Assembly (NCBI RefSeq): GCF_900107255.1
Contig: NZ_FNPH01000003.1
Span: 1 to 64,000, forward strand
Length of the DNA: 64,000 nt
DNA from: Micromonospora pattaloongensis
GTDB lineage: Bacteria > Actinomycetota > Actinomycetes > Mycobacteriales > Micromonosporaceae
Direction: 5' to 3'
The notes under the pieces were generated by a model. It saw nothing but the letters and a program-made list of their open reading frames with translations. It had not been told where the DNA came from and made no database searches. This document shows, piece after piece, positions 24,424 through 33,378 of the stretch. Made by a program: the position numbers and the translations under genes. Position 1 is the first letter of the stretch. Each line of letters opens with the position of its first letter.

Positions 24424-25779
24424 GTGCAGGACATCCTCGAAGCGATCATGAGTGCGGAAGGGTCGGCGGACCCCGACCGGGAACTCGCCGCGATCGCCGG
24501 ACTGCCGGTGCCGGAGAGCTACCAGGGCATGGTCGTCCGGGCCGACGAGGTCGGCATGTTCGACGGGATCGCCCCGCGTGACCGCGATCCGCGCAAGTCG
24601 CTGCACCTGCAGGAGGTGCCGACCCCGCAGCTCGGCCCCGGCGAGGCGCTGATCGCGGTGATGGCCAGCGCGATCAACTACAACACGGTCTGGACCAGCA
24701 TCTTCGAGCCGCTGCCCACCTTCAAGTTCCTGCAGCGGTACGGCCGGCTCTCCGAGCTGACCCGGCGCCACGATCTGCCGTACCACGTCGTCGGGTCGGA
24801 CGCCGCCGGCGTGGTGCTGCGGGTCGGCCCGGGGGTCACGCGGTGGCGGCCCGGCGACGAGGTGGTGGCGCACTGCCTGTCGGTCGAGCTGGAGGACGCG
24901 GCCGGGCACGACGACACCATGCTCGACCCGCAGCAGCGGATCTGGGGATTCGAGACCAACTTCGGCGGGCTCGCCGAGCTCTCGGTGGTCAAGGCCAACC
25001 AGCTGATGCCGAAGCCGCGGCACCTGAGCTGGGAGGAGGCCGCGAGCCCCGGACTGGTCAACTCCACCGCGTACCGCCAGCTCGTCTCCCACCACGGCGC
25101 GAACATGAAGCAGGGCGACGTCGTGCTGATCTGGGGCGCGTCGGGCGGCCTGGGCAGCTACGCCACCCAGATGGCGTTGAACGGCGGCGCCATCCCGGTC
25201 TGCGTGGTCTCCAGCCCCGACAAGGCCGAGCTGTGCCGGAAGATGGGCGCGGAACTCGTGATCGACCGGGCGGCCGAGGGCTTCCGGTTCTGGAAGGACG
25301 AGCACACCCAGGACGTGGACGAGTGGCGGCGCTTCGGCGAGCGGATCCGCGAGCTCACCGGCGGGGAGGACCCGGACATCGTCTTCGAGCACCCGGGTCG
25401 GGAGACGTTCGGCGCGAGCGTCTTCGTCGCCAAGAAGGGCGGCACGATCGTCACCTGCGCCTCGACCAGCGGCTACCTGCACCAGTACGACAACCGCTAC
25501 CTCTGGATGCACCTGAAGCGGATCATCGGCAGCCACTTCGCGAACTACCGGGAGGCGTGGGAGGCGAACCGGCTCATTGCGCTCGGGAAGATCCACCCGA
25601 CGGTCTCGCGCACCTACCCCCTGGAGCAGACCGGCCAGGCCGCGTACGAGGTGCACCGCAACGCGCACCAGGGCAAGGTCGGGGTGCGCTGCCTGGCGCC
25701 GGCCGACGGGCTCGGCGTGCGCGACCCCGAGCTGCGCGCCCGCCACGAGGCGGCGATCAACCGGTTCCGCGGACACTGA
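24424..25779 (+). CDS. ccr: Crotonyl-CoA carboxylase/reductase
   Basis: A 451-residue NADPH-dependent enzyme that reductively carboxylates crotonyl-CoA to (2S)-ethylmalonyl-CoA, the key step of the ethylmalonyl-CoA pathway and a source of polyketide extender units. The residues linked to CO2 binding in this family are present: Asn in AINYNTVW, Phe-Glu in IWGFETNFGG, and His in IGSHFANYRE. The nucleotide fold is seen in IWGASGGLGSYATQ. I chose GTG 24424, because GGAGG lies 5 bp upstream and family members begin here; an upstream ATG at 24325 would add 33 arginine-rich residues. A strong terminator follows. It lies between the epimerase gene and the cytoskeletal genes. Confidence 0.93.
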   Translation: MQDILEAIMSAEGSADPDRELAAIAGLPVPESYQGMVVRADEVGMFDGIAPRDRDPRKSLHLQEVPTPQLGPGEALIAVMASAINYNTVWTSIFEPLPTFKFLQRYGRLSELTRRHDLPYHVVGSDAAGVVLRVGPGVTRWRPGDEVVAHCLSVELEDAAGHDDTMLDPQQRIWGFETNFGGLAELSVVKANQLMPKPRHLSWEEAASPGLVNSTAYRQLVSHHGANMKQGDVVLIWGASGGLGSYATQMALNGGAIPVCVVSSPDKAELCRKMGAELVIDRAAEGFRFWKDEHTQDVDEWRRFGERIRELTGGEDPDIVFEHPGRETFGASVFVAKKGGTIVTCASTSGYLHQYDNRYLWMHLKRIIGSHFANYREAWEANRLIALGKIHPTVSRTYPLEQTGQAAYEVHRNAHQGKVGVRCLAPADGLGVRDPELRARHEAAINRFRGH

Positions 25780-25795
25780 TCCACCGCGGTAAGCC

Positions 25796-25829
25796 GTGCC
25801 CGGGCCCACGCCGTGGTGGGCCCGGGCAC
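25796..25829 (+). terminator. Strong terminator hairpin after ccr
   Basis: GTGCCCGGGCCCAC and GTGGGCCCGGGCAC pair perfectly over 14 bp across a six-base loop, 17 bp past the ccr stop codon. Confidence 0.8.
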
Positions 25830-25985
25830 ACCGCTGTACGGGGGCGGAAATCCGGGTCCGACTGCGCGCCGCCGCGGGGTCGTTGTAGGGTCACCACGCC
25901 CGGGGCGAGATGACCTTGATGCAGGAGAGCGACATCGGCCGTACGCTCTTGCGACCCCCCCTGGTACGTCTGCCACTATGTCCCA

Positions 25986-27248
25986 ATGCCCCAGCAGCAG
26001 TCCTCCCTTGCGTTCTTCGACAACGCCACCGCACCGCACGATTTCACGGTCGTGCTCCGTGGCTACGACCGCAGCCAGGTGGATGACCACCTGCAGCGGC
26101 TGATCGCGGCTCTCACCCAGTCCGAGCAGGCGCGCGCCGAGGCCGAGCAGCGGATGAACGACGCGCAGCGCCGGCTTCGCCAGGCCGAACAGCGTCTCAG
26201 CTCGGTGGAGCAGAAGCTCACCGACACCAACAAGCAGCTGGAAGAGAACAGCCGCCCGACGCTGTCCGGACTGGGCACGCGGGTCGAGCAGATCCTGCGG
26301 CTCGCCGAAGAGCAGGCCAACGACCACCGCGCCGAGGCGAAGCGGGAGTCCGAGGGCATCCTGTCCGCGGCGCGCCTGGAGGCCCGCGAGATCACGGACA
26401 AGGCCCGCGCCGAGGCCGCCGCGATGAAGGCGACCGCCGAGCGCGAGGCGGGCGCGCTGCGCACCACCGCGGAGCGCGAGGCCGCCGAGGTGCGCGTGCA
26501 GGCCCGCCGGGAGGCGGACATGCTGCGGGCCGACGCCGACCGCGAGACCAAGCAGCTGCGCACGGTCACCGCGCACGAGGTCGCGGAGCTGAAGTCGACC
26601 GTCGAGCGCGAGGTCGCGACGCTGCGGGCCACCGCCGAGCGGGAGATCACGCAGCAGCGGGCGAAGGCGGCCCGCGAGGCCGAGGAGAAGCGCGCCGAGG
26701 CGACGAAGCTGCTCACCGACGCCCGCGACAAGCGCGACAAGGACCTGCAGGCGCTGGAGCTGCAGCTGGCCGAGCGGCGGGAGAAGGCCGAGCGCGAGGA
26801 GTCGCAGCGGCACGCCGCGCAGGTCGCGCAGACCCAGAAGCTGGTCGCCGAGGCCGAGGAGCGCGCGCGGGCGGCCGAGGACCGCGCCAAGGAGATCGAG
26901 CAGCGCGCCGAGGCGCGCCGCGTCGAGTCCGAGCGCAACGCCACCGAGACCGTCGAGAAGGCGAAGGCGCTCGCGGAGAAGACGCTCAACGAGGCGCGCT
27001 CCGAGGCGCAGCGGGTGCTCAACGAGGCGCGCACCGAGGCGGAGCTGACCACGCAGACCGCCCGCCGGGAGGTCGAGGACCTCACGCGGCAGAAGGACGC
27101 CGTCACCTCGCAGCTCGGGCAGATGCTCTCCGGCCTGGCCGGCATCGTGCCGGGCGTGCCACAGCAGGGAAACAAGGCCGAGGCGCCGAAGCCGGAGAAG
27201 AAGGACGGCCCGGGCGAGCGTCCGGCGAACGCCGCCGCCGCGAGCTGA
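25986..27248 (+). CDS. DivIVA-like coiled-coil protein (Scy/FilP type)
   Basis: A 420-residue cytoplasmic filament-type protein. The N-terminus has the DivIVA-like motif FTVVLRGYDRSQVDDHL (about 19-35), followed by unbroken coiled coil to about residue 370 and a disordered KPEKKDGPGE tail. The central section is built of 11-residue units such as EREAGALRTTA, EREAAEVRVQA and RREADMLRADA, a hendecad pattern. In Streptomyces, proteins of this kind (Scy, FilP) organise the hyphal tip with DivIVA. Its place beside the epimerase and thiolase genes matches my memory of the scy-filP locus. Which of the two it corresponds to is not settled. Confidence 0.8.
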   Translation: MPQQQSSLAFFDNATAPHDFTVVLRGYDRSQVDDHLQRLIAALTQSEQARAEAEQRMNDAQRRLRQAEQRLSSVEQKLTDTNKQLEENSRPTLSGLGTRVEQILRLAEEQANDHRAEAKRESEGILSAARLEAREITDKARAEAAAMKATAEREAGALRTTAEREAAEVRVQARREADMLRADADRETKQLRTVTAHEVAELKSTVEREVATLRATAEREITQQRAKAAREAEEKRAEATKLLTDARDKRDKDLQALELQLAERREKAEREESQRHAAQVAQTQKLVAEAEERARAAEDRAKEIEQRAEARRVESERNATETVEKAKALAEKTLNEARSEAQRVLNEARTEAELTTQTARREVEDLTRQKDAVTSQLGQMLSGLAGIVPGVPQQGNKAEAPKPEKKDGPGERPANAAAAS

Positions 27249-27331
27249 GCGGCCGAAACGACACCATGTGCGTCCCCGTGGCCAATTCCGGCCGCGCCGC
27301 GGGACGCCACGTAAGGACTGAAGCGGCAGCA

Positions 27332-27363
27332 GGGCCGCACCGGGAAACCTCCCGGTGCGGCCC
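27332..27363 (+). terminator. Strong terminator between the two coiled-coil genes
   Basis: GGGCCGCACCGGGA and TCCCGGTGCGGCCC pair perfectly over 14 bp across an AACC loop, followed by TTGT. It lies 84 bp after the first coiled-coil gene, so the second one should have its own promoter. Confidence 0.8.
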
Positions 27364-27477
27364 TTGTCGTACACGGCGCGACGAACCCTGACGGCCCGCG
27401 TCGAGCCGGGTCGGGCGGTCGCCGTCACGAGCATGACTATCGCCGCGGGACCCGACGAGGCGTGTGAGGATGGAGCC

Positions 27478-29268
27478 ATGGCGCACGGCGAGGAACTGTT
27501 CACTCTTGACGGGGACGTGACTTCGGAGCCGAGCTTCGAGTCGGCGCTGCGAGGCTACGACCGACGGCAGGTCAACCGGTACGTCGCCCAGACCGAGAGC
27601 GAGCTGGCGACGCTCGCCGCCGAGCGCGAGCAGGCGTTCGTGGAGATGCACGGCCTGGCCGCCCAGGTCGAGCAGCTCCAGCTCGAGCTGACCGAGCTGC
27701 GCAAGCACACCAGCTTCATCGACCAGGTCTCGTTCCGGCACCTCGGGCCGCGCGTCGAGCACATCCTGGCCCTCGCCGAGGAGCAGGCCGCCACGATCAC
27801 CTCCGAGGCGGAACAGGACATCCGGGCGCGGCGCGAGGAAGCCGAGCGGTTGCTGACGGACGCCCGCGAGCAGTCGGCGGCGGCGATCCGCGACTTCGAG
27901 CTGGCGCTGGCGGCGCGGCGGACCGACGAGGAGAAGGTCGACGCCGCGCGGCGCGCCGACGCCGAGGCGGGCATCGCCGCGGCCTGGGAAGAGGCCGAGC
28001 GGCTCCGGGTGGACGGCCAGAACGCGATCGCGTCGGCCCGGGAAGAGGCCGAGCGCCTCGTCGCCGAGGGCGAGGCGACGCGGGAGCAGGCGCAGCGCGA
28101 GGCCGCGCAGGTCGTGGAGCAGACGACCCAGTACGTCAACCGCACCCGGTCCGAGACCGAGGCGTGGGTGCAGCAGGCGCGCAGCGAGACCGAGGGCTGG
28201 GTCGAGCAGACCCGAGCGCAGACCCAGCACGAGCTCGGGCAGTGGCGCGAGCGCGTCGAGCAGGAGATCGCGCAGCGGCTGGCCGCCACCGAGCAGGAGG
28301 TGACGGTCGCACGCGAGACCGCGCAGCAGGAGATCGGCCAGTGGCGCGCCGCCACCGAGCAGGAGATCGCCCAGTGGCGCGCTGCGACCGAGCAGGAGCT
28401 CACGCAGCTGCGCGCCACGACCGAAGAGGAGATCAACGAGCGCAGGACGGCCGCGGAGCAGGAGCTGGTCGCGGTGACCCGCGAACTCAACCAGCGCCGG
28501 ACGGCCTGCGAGCACGAGCTGGCGGGCCTGCGGGCCGCGGCCGAGCAGGAGTGCGCGCAGTGGCGCGCCGCCATGCAGCAGGAGTGCACGGCGCAGCGCG
28601 CCGAGGCGGAGCAGTACGCCACGCACGTGCGGCAGCGCGCCGAGGAGCAGGCGGTCAACGTGCGGCGCCAGGCCGAGGAGCAGGCGACCGCGGTGCGCAA
28701 GGCGGCCGAGGAACACGCCGCGGGCGTGCGCCGGCACTCGGAGGAGCACGCCGCGACCGCGCAGCGCCAGCTCGCGGCGACGCAGCAGCACCTCGCCTCC
28801 GCGCAGCGCGAGGTCATCGAGGCCCGGCAGCAGCTGATGGAGGTGCTGCAGGAGGTGGCCGAGGCGCAGCAGGCCCTCGCCGACGTGCGCCATCAGATGG
28901 TGACGACGCGGCAGGAGTCCGACCAGGCCGAGCAGCGGCTCGCGGAGCTGCAGCAGCAGCTCGCCGACGAGCGCGCCCGGTTGGCCGACGCGCGTCGGGG
29001 CGCGGAGGTCGCCGAGCGGCAGCTCGCCGACGCGCAGCGGAGCGCGGGCCGGGACGACCGGAAGCCAGCGCCGGGCGACGACCGGAAGCCCGGGCCGGGC
29101 GACCAGCCGGCGACCGTGGAGAAGACCGCCGAGCCGGTGGGTGCCGGCGCCGGCAAGTCGGAGGAGGCCGCGGTCCCGAACGGCGGACCGGGCCCGTCGA
29201 AGTCGACGAACGGCGACCAGGCGGACCGGGCCGCCACGCCGGAGCGGGTCGGCGCGGACGCGGACTGA
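27478..29268 (+). CDS. Second DivIVA-like coiled-coil protein (Scy/FilP type)
   Basis: A 596-residue paralogue of the preceding protein, with ALRGYDRRQVNRYV near residue 24. Coiled coil continues to about 520, followed by a charged, glycine/proline-rich disordered tail. The middle holds tandem 11-residue units of the type AATEQEIAQWR, AATEQELTQLR and ATTEEEINERR, encoded by near-identical 33-bp DNA repeats around 28,330-28,440. ATG 27478 has AGGA 8 bp upstream. A cytoskeletal or polarisome scaffold role is inferred from the family. A strong terminator separates it from its paralogue. Confidence 0.78.
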   Translation: MAHGEELFTLDGDVTSEPSFESALRGYDRRQVNRYVAQTESELATLAAEREQAFVEMHGLAAQVEQLQLELTELRKHTSFIDQVSFRHLGPRVEHILALAEEQAATITSEAEQDIRARREEAERLLTDAREQSAAAIRDFELALAARRTDEEKVDAARRADAEAGIAAAWEEAERLRVDGQNAIASAREEAERLVAEGEATREQAQREAAQVVEQTTQYVNRTRSETEAWVQQARSETEGWVEQTRAQTQHELGQWRERVEQEIAQRLAATEQEVTVARETAQQEIGQWRAATEQEIAQWRAATEQELTQLRATTEEEINERRTAAEQELVAVTRELNQRRTACEHELAGLRAAAEQECAQWRAAMQQECTAQRAEAEQYATHVRQRAEEQAVNVRRQAEEQATAVRKAAEEHAAGVRRHSEEHAATAQRQLAATQQHLASAQREVIEARQQLMEVLQEVAEAQQALADVRHQMVTTRQESDQAEQRLAELQQQLADERARLADARRGAEVAERQLADAQRSAGRDDRKPAPGDDRKPGPGDQPATVEKTAEPVGAGAGKSEEAAVPNGGPGPSKSTNGDQADRAATPERVGADAD

Positions 29269-29441
29269 CCCGGTCGCGCCGCCGCGTACGGGCCGGGGCG
29301 CCGGCTTCCGCCACGCCCGGGTGGCTCCCGCCGACCCGGGCCGTTACCCTGCCGACCAGGGGTGCCCGCGCGAAACGCCCAAGCAGTGCCGACCATCGGC
29401 CGGGCCGCCGGCACCGCGGGCGAGAGGCGGGGAGGCTGGCG

Positions 29442-30650
29442 GTGGCGGACGAACGGCCGGGACCGGCGGAGCACGTAGAGCGGCCGGGGGCGACGGACGA
29501 CAGCGCCACCGCGGACAGCGCCACCGCGGACAGCGCCACCGCGGACAGCGCCACCGCGGACAGCGCGACCGGGGATGACGCGACCGGGGACCCGCCCGAC
29601 CCGCACCGGTTCGGCCGGCCCGGCCCGCCGCTACGGCGGGGCCCGTTCCTCATCGGCTTCACCGGCGCGCTCGGCGTGCTGCTGGCGTACGCGCTGTTCC
29701 TCGCCGTGCGCAACGCGGCGTCGATGCTGATCCTGATCCTCGTCGCGCTCTTCCTCGCCATCGGGCTGGACCCCGCGGTCGCCCGGCTGCGGAAGTGGGG
29801 GCTGCCCCGCGGTGTCGCCGTGGCCGCGGTCGCCCTGACCGCCCTGCTGCTGCTCGGCGGCGGCCTCTTCGCGCTGGTGCCACCGCTGGTGACGCAGTCC
29901 GCGCAGTTCATCGAGCACCTACCGACCTACGTAGACGATCTCCGTCGCAATGAGACGGTCAACGACCTGATCGAGCGCTACCACCTGATGGACCGGGTGG
30001 AGAGCGCGGCCAGCCCGGACGTGGTCGGCCAGGCGGCCGGCGGCGTGTTCGGCGGGGCGCGGTTGTTGTTCGGCACGGTCTTCAACGTGCTGACCGTGGT
30101 GGTGCTGACGATCTATTTCCTGGCCGCCTTCGAACGCATCAAGGCGCTCGGGTACGCGCTGGTGCCGGCGTCGCGGCGCGAGCGCGTCCGGCTGCTCGGC
30201 GACGAGATCCTCGCCAAGGTCGGTGCGTACATGGTCGGCGCGCTCGCCGTCGCGCTGCTCGCCGGGATCGCGACCTTCGTCTTCGCCACCGTCGTCGACC
30301 TGCGGTATCCGTTCGCCCTCGCCATCGTGGTGGCGGTCTGCGACCTGATCCCCCAGATCGGCGCGACGCTGGGGGCGATCCTGGTCAGCCTGGTCGGCTT
30401 CGCGACCTCGCTGCCGGTCGGCATCGCCTGCCTGGTGTTCTTCGTCGTCTACCAACAGGTGGAGAACTACCTGATCTATCCGAAGGTGATGCGGCGGTCG
30501 GTCCAGGTCAGCGACGTGGCGGCGATCGCCGCGGCGCTGCTCGGCGTGGCGCTGCTCGGCGTCATCGGCGCGCTGATCGCGATCCCGGCGGTCGCCGCGA
30601 TCCAGCTGATCCTGCGCGAGGTGGTCCTGCCCCGCCAGCAGCAGGGCTGA
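29442..30650 (+). CDS. AI-2E-family transporter (PerM-like membrane protein)
   Basis: A 402-residue integral membrane protein of the AI-2E/UPF0118 family. Seven to eight hydrophobic segments begin at FLIGFTGALGVLLAYALF and end at VIGALIAIPAVAAIQLIL, with the family motif VENYLIYPKVM near the end. The first 55 residues are soluble and contain repeated SATAD pentapeptides. GTG 29442 has GGGGAGG 6 bp upstream. Members export autoinducer-2 or act as sodium/proton antiporters; which applies here is unknown. Confidence 0.85.
   Translation: MADERPGPAEHVERPGATDDSATADSATADSATADSATADSATGDDATGDPPDPHRFGRPGPPLRRGPFLIGFTGALGVLLAYALFLAVRNAASMLILILVALFLAIGLDPAVARLRKWGLPRGVAVAAVALTALLLLGGGLFALVPPLVTQSAQFIEHLPTYVDDLRRNETVNDLIERYHLMDRVESAASPDVVGQAAGGVFGGARLLFGTVFNVLTVVVLTIYFLAAFERIKALGYALVPASRRERVRLLGDEILAKVGAYMVGALAVALLAGIATFVFATVVDLRYPFALAIVVAVCDLIPQIGATLGAILVSLVGFATSLPVGIACLVFFVVYQQVENYLIYPKVMRRSVQVSDVAAIAAALLGVALLGVIGALIAIPAVAAIQLILREVVLPRQQQG
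29499..29588 (+). repeat. Six tandem 15-bp units inside the transporter gene
   Basis: Four perfect copies of GACAGCGCCACCGCG run from 29499 to 29558, followed by two degenerate copies to 29588. Each unit encodes five residues (DSATA), so copy-number change keeps the frame and alters only the length of the soluble N-terminal leader. Confidence 0.9.
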
Positions 30651-30755
30651 GGCGTCCGCCTGTCACGTTCCGGACAGACACCTCCGGTCGCGACGCACGG
30701 TCAATACCCTTCCAACCTGGTCGGGTCCAACCTGATCGACCGGGAGGGGTGAGGC

Positions 30756-31781
30756 GTGGAGTCGAGGTCGCCGCGGACATCACCGTGGCGCCGTTTCCTG
30801 GCCGCCACGCTCGCCTGTACCGCGCTACTGGCTTCCACCGGGGGCTGCGCGCAGGAGAAGGACGACCGGCCGCCCGGATGCCGACACGTGTCGGAGAAGC
30901 TGGAGCCGGCGTGCGGAGCCTGGCTGGGCATCTGGCCGCGCACCCGGGCCGACGGCACGATGTCGGTGGATCTCGGCGCCAACCTGGCGAGCCTGGAGGA
31001 ACGCCTGGGCCGCCGGATTGACCTGGTGAGCCGCTACTACGGGTGGGGGCAGGAGTTCCCGGACGCGTGGGACCGGCAATGGCGCGACGGAAACCGCATC
31101 CTCCTGATCGACCTGCGCGCCCGGAACTTCTCCACCAACACCTACGTGTCGTGGCGGTCGATCGCCGACGGGGAACACGACGAGTACCTCGCCCGCCTCG
31201 GCGCGCGCATGCGCGACTTCGGGGCCCCGGTGTTCTTCTCGTTCAACCAGGAGCCAGAACAGGAGCTCGAAAAGGGAACGCGGGTGGCGGGCACGGCCGC
31301 CGACTTCGCGGCGGCGTACCGGCATGTCCGTGAGGTGTTCGCGCGGGCGGGCGCCCGGAACGTGGTCTGGGTCTGGTGGATCATGGGATACCTGGGCCAC
31401 ACCGGCTGGTACCACGCGCTCTACCCGGGCGACCGGTACGTCGACTGGATCAGCTACGACCCGTACGACTTCAACAGCTGCAAGGGAGGCGGCCACGAGA
31501 CGCCGGAGCAGAGCGTGATGCCGTTTCTGACGTGGTTGACCGCCAGCGGCATCGGCAGCGGGAAGCCGGTGATGCTGTCGGAGTTCGGCAGCAACGGCAC
31601 CGACCGGCACGACTGGTACGCCGGGCTCGGCGACGTGGTCAAGAAGGCGCCCCGGATCAAGGCCATCGTGTCGTTCAACTCGAACCCCGGCGGCTGTGAC
31701 ACCCGGGTGACCAACTCGGAGAGCAACTGGCGCGGCTTCGCCGGCCTGGCCGCCGACCCGTACTTCCGGCAGCGCGGCTGA
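30756..31781 (+). CDS. GH26-like secreted lipoprotein (endo-mannanase/glycanase fold)
   Basis: A 341-residue predicted lipoprotein with lipobox ASTGGC (Cys31) and a single GH26-like TIM barrel. The expected acid/base Glu166 is in FFSFNQEPE, and the nucleophile Glu276 is in VMLSEFGSNG. WISYDPYDFNSC is shared with the second GH26-like protein at 43.6-45.2 kb. GTG 30756 has GGGAGG 8 bp upstream. It is the only plus-strand gene of the polysaccharide island and converges on the GT2 gene. It may trim or turn over the polymer made by the neighbouring genes; the linkage attacked is unknown. Confidence 0.75.
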   Translation: MESRSPRTSPWRRFLAATLACTALLASTGGCAQEKDDRPPGCRHVSEKLEPACGAWLGIWPRTRADGTMSVDLGANLASLEERLGRRIDLVSRYYGWGQEFPDAWDRQWRDGNRILLIDLRARNFSTNTYVSWRSIADGEHDEYLARLGARMRDFGAPVFFSFNQEPEQELEKGTRVAGTAADFAAAYRHVREVFARAGARNVVWVWWIMGYLGHTGWYHALYPGDRYVDWISYDPYDFNSCKGGGHETPEQSVMPFLTWLTASGIGSGKPVMLSEFGSNGTDRHDWYAGLGDVVKKAPRIKAIVSFNSNPGGCDTRVTNSESNWRGFAGLAADPYFRQRG

Positions 31782-31798
31782 GCCGCCGCCGGAGCCGC

Positions 31799-32719
31799 TC
31801 AGATTCCGCGGCCGCGCTTGTGCAGCGACCGCAGCACGGCGTCGGCGGGGACGGCCCGGGTGGCGACCGCGAGCGCGAGGTAGGCACGCGGTTCCCGTGG
31901 ATTGCGCGCCAGCGTCCGCCGCGCCCACCGCACCGCGTGCCGGCGGTTGCCGGCGGCGGCCTGCGCGAACGCGATCTGCCCGGCCACCCGCGCCTCGCCG
32001 AGCGGTTGCGTGGCGAACTCGGGATAGCGCTGCAGCAGCCACTGCAGAGCACTCGCGATGGTGTCCCAGCGCTGCGCGAAGTAGGAGCGTTTGTGCCAGC
32101 GCACCAGCACGTAGGGGGTGCGCAGGTTGACCAGTGGGGCGCTGCGGGCGGCCCGCAGCAGGAATTCGTAGTCCTCGGCGTAGCTGCCGGGGATCTCCTC
32201 GTCGACCAGGCCGAAACCCTGGTGCAGCGCGGCGCGCCGGATCAGGAACGTCGACGGGTGCAGCTCGGTCATCCGGTCGCGCAGCAGCGCGGCGAGCGGA
32301 ACGGATTCGAACGGGAGGCTGCGGTCAGTGGTACGGCCGTCGTAGCTGACCCGGATGCCGCAGCTGGCGAACTCCGCGCCGGGCACGGCCAGCAGCGCGT
32401 CGACCTGGGCCCGCAGCTTGCCCGGCAGCCACTCGTCGTCGTCGTCGCAGAACGCGACCAGCTCCCCGCGGGCGTCGAGGATGCCGGAGTTACGCGCCCC
32501 GGCCAGCCCCGGCGTGCGGGAGTTGACGATCACCCTGACCTGTCGCCGCGGGTCCGCGGTCGTCGCCAGCGACATGTCCGGCTCGGACTGGTCGTGGACC
32601 ACCACCGCCTCGATCGTGCCCGGGTAGTCCTGGGTCAGGATCGCGGCCAGCGCGGCACGGAGCAGCTCCGGCCGGTCCCGGGTGGGCACCACGGCGGTGA
32701 CGGAGGGGTAGTCGGTCAT
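31799..32719 (-). CDS. Family 2 glycosyltransferase
   Basis: A 306-residue GT-A fold glycosyltransferase. The nucleotide-sugar site is seen as VTAVVPTRDRPELL, GARNSGILDARGELVAFCDDDDEW and the later acceptor region EIPGSYAEDYEFLLRA. No membrane segments are present, so it works at the cytoplasmic face. A helical C-terminal extension (about 225-306) resembles a short TPR region. It is the third gene of an operon with the Alg14-like and Alg13-like genes, separated from the latter by 8 bp. Donor and acceptor are unknown. Confidence 0.85.
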   Translation of the reverse strand: MTDYPSVTAVVPTRDRPELLRAALAAILTQDYPGTIEAVVVHDQSEPDMSLATTADPRRQVRVIVNSRTPGLAGARNSGILDARGELVAFCDDDDEWLPGKLRAQVDALLAVPGAEFASCGIRVSYDGRTTDRSLPFESVPLAALLRDRMTELHPSTFLIRRAALHQGFGLVDEEIPGSYAEDYEFLLRAARSAPLVNLRTPYVLVRWHKRSYFAQRWDTIASALQWLLQRYPEFATQPLGEARVAGQIAFAQAAAGNRRHAVRWARRTLARNPREPRAYLALAVATRAVPADAVLRSLHKRGRGI

Positions 32720-32727
32720 GGTCCTTC

Positions 32728-33378
32728 TCACTCTGCGCCCGGCAGGGCGGGTCGGCGCTGCCGCCGGAACGCGGCCCGGCGCGGTCTGGCGGTGGCGACG
32801 AGCTCCTCGACGATCCGGCCGACGCGCGCCACGGCCGCCAGCCGCGCCGTCTGCACGTCGGCGTTGGCGGTCACGGTGAACGCGCGGGGCCGCGCCAGGC
32901 CGGCGTTGAGCGCCGCGGCGAGGGCGGCCCGCGACTCGCACAACTCGATCATCCCGGCGGCACCGAGTCGGCGGGCGAAGAGCTGCTGATGGTTGTCGAC
33001 GTGCTCCAGATGGGACGGATCCCGGGGCACCACGATCGGCAGGTGGCCGTGGCGGCGCGCCTCGAGGATGGTGGCCGGCCCGCCGTGGCACACGACGAGC
33101 GTGGCGGCCGCCATGCCGTTCTGCAGCTCGGCGTGGCTGAGGAAGGGCACGGAGCCGGGGATCGCCGGCTGCCGGCTGTGCCCGTACTGGATGACCATGG
33201 TGGGCCGGGTCAGGGTGCCGGCGTACCAGTCGTCGAGCCAGTCGATCAGCCGGTCGAAGCGGTGCTTGTCGGTGCCGACGGCGACGAGCACGGTGTGGGC
33301 GGGCTGGAATCCGCCGGTGCGCTGACGCGGGATCCGGGCGCGGGCGGTGGTGCGGGGCGCGGGTACGTCGACGCTCAC
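32728..33378 (-). CDS. Alg13/PssE-like glycosyltransferase catalytic subunit
   Basis: A 216-residue protein resembling the C-terminal half of GT28/MurG-type enzymes. It has a start region HTVLVAVGTDKHRFDRLIDWL, a donor-binding loop LVVCHGGPATILEARRHG and PIVVPRDPSHLEHVDNHQ. In bacterial capsule systems this half (PssE/Cps14G) works only with a separate membrane-anchoring half (PssD/Cps14F), which is the gene immediately upstream. Its GTG overlaps that gene's TGA as GTGA, so the two are coupled. Together they should transfer one sugar to a lipid-linked intermediate. Confidence 0.78.
   Translation of the reverse strand: MSVDVPAPRTTARARIPRQRTGGFQPAHTVLVAVGTDKHRFDRLIDWLDDWYAGTLTRPTMVIQYGHSRQPAIPGSVPFLSHAELQNGMAAATLVVCHGGPATILEARRHGHLPIVVPRDPSHLEHVDNHQQLFARRLGAAGMIELCESRAALAAALNAGLARPRAFTVTANADVQTARLAAVARVGRIVEELVATARPRRAAFRRQRRPALPGAE

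Noticed and set aside
29499-29588. Tandem repeats considered as a CRISPR array
   Set aside because: The 15-bp units are contiguous without spacers and lie in frame inside a gene.
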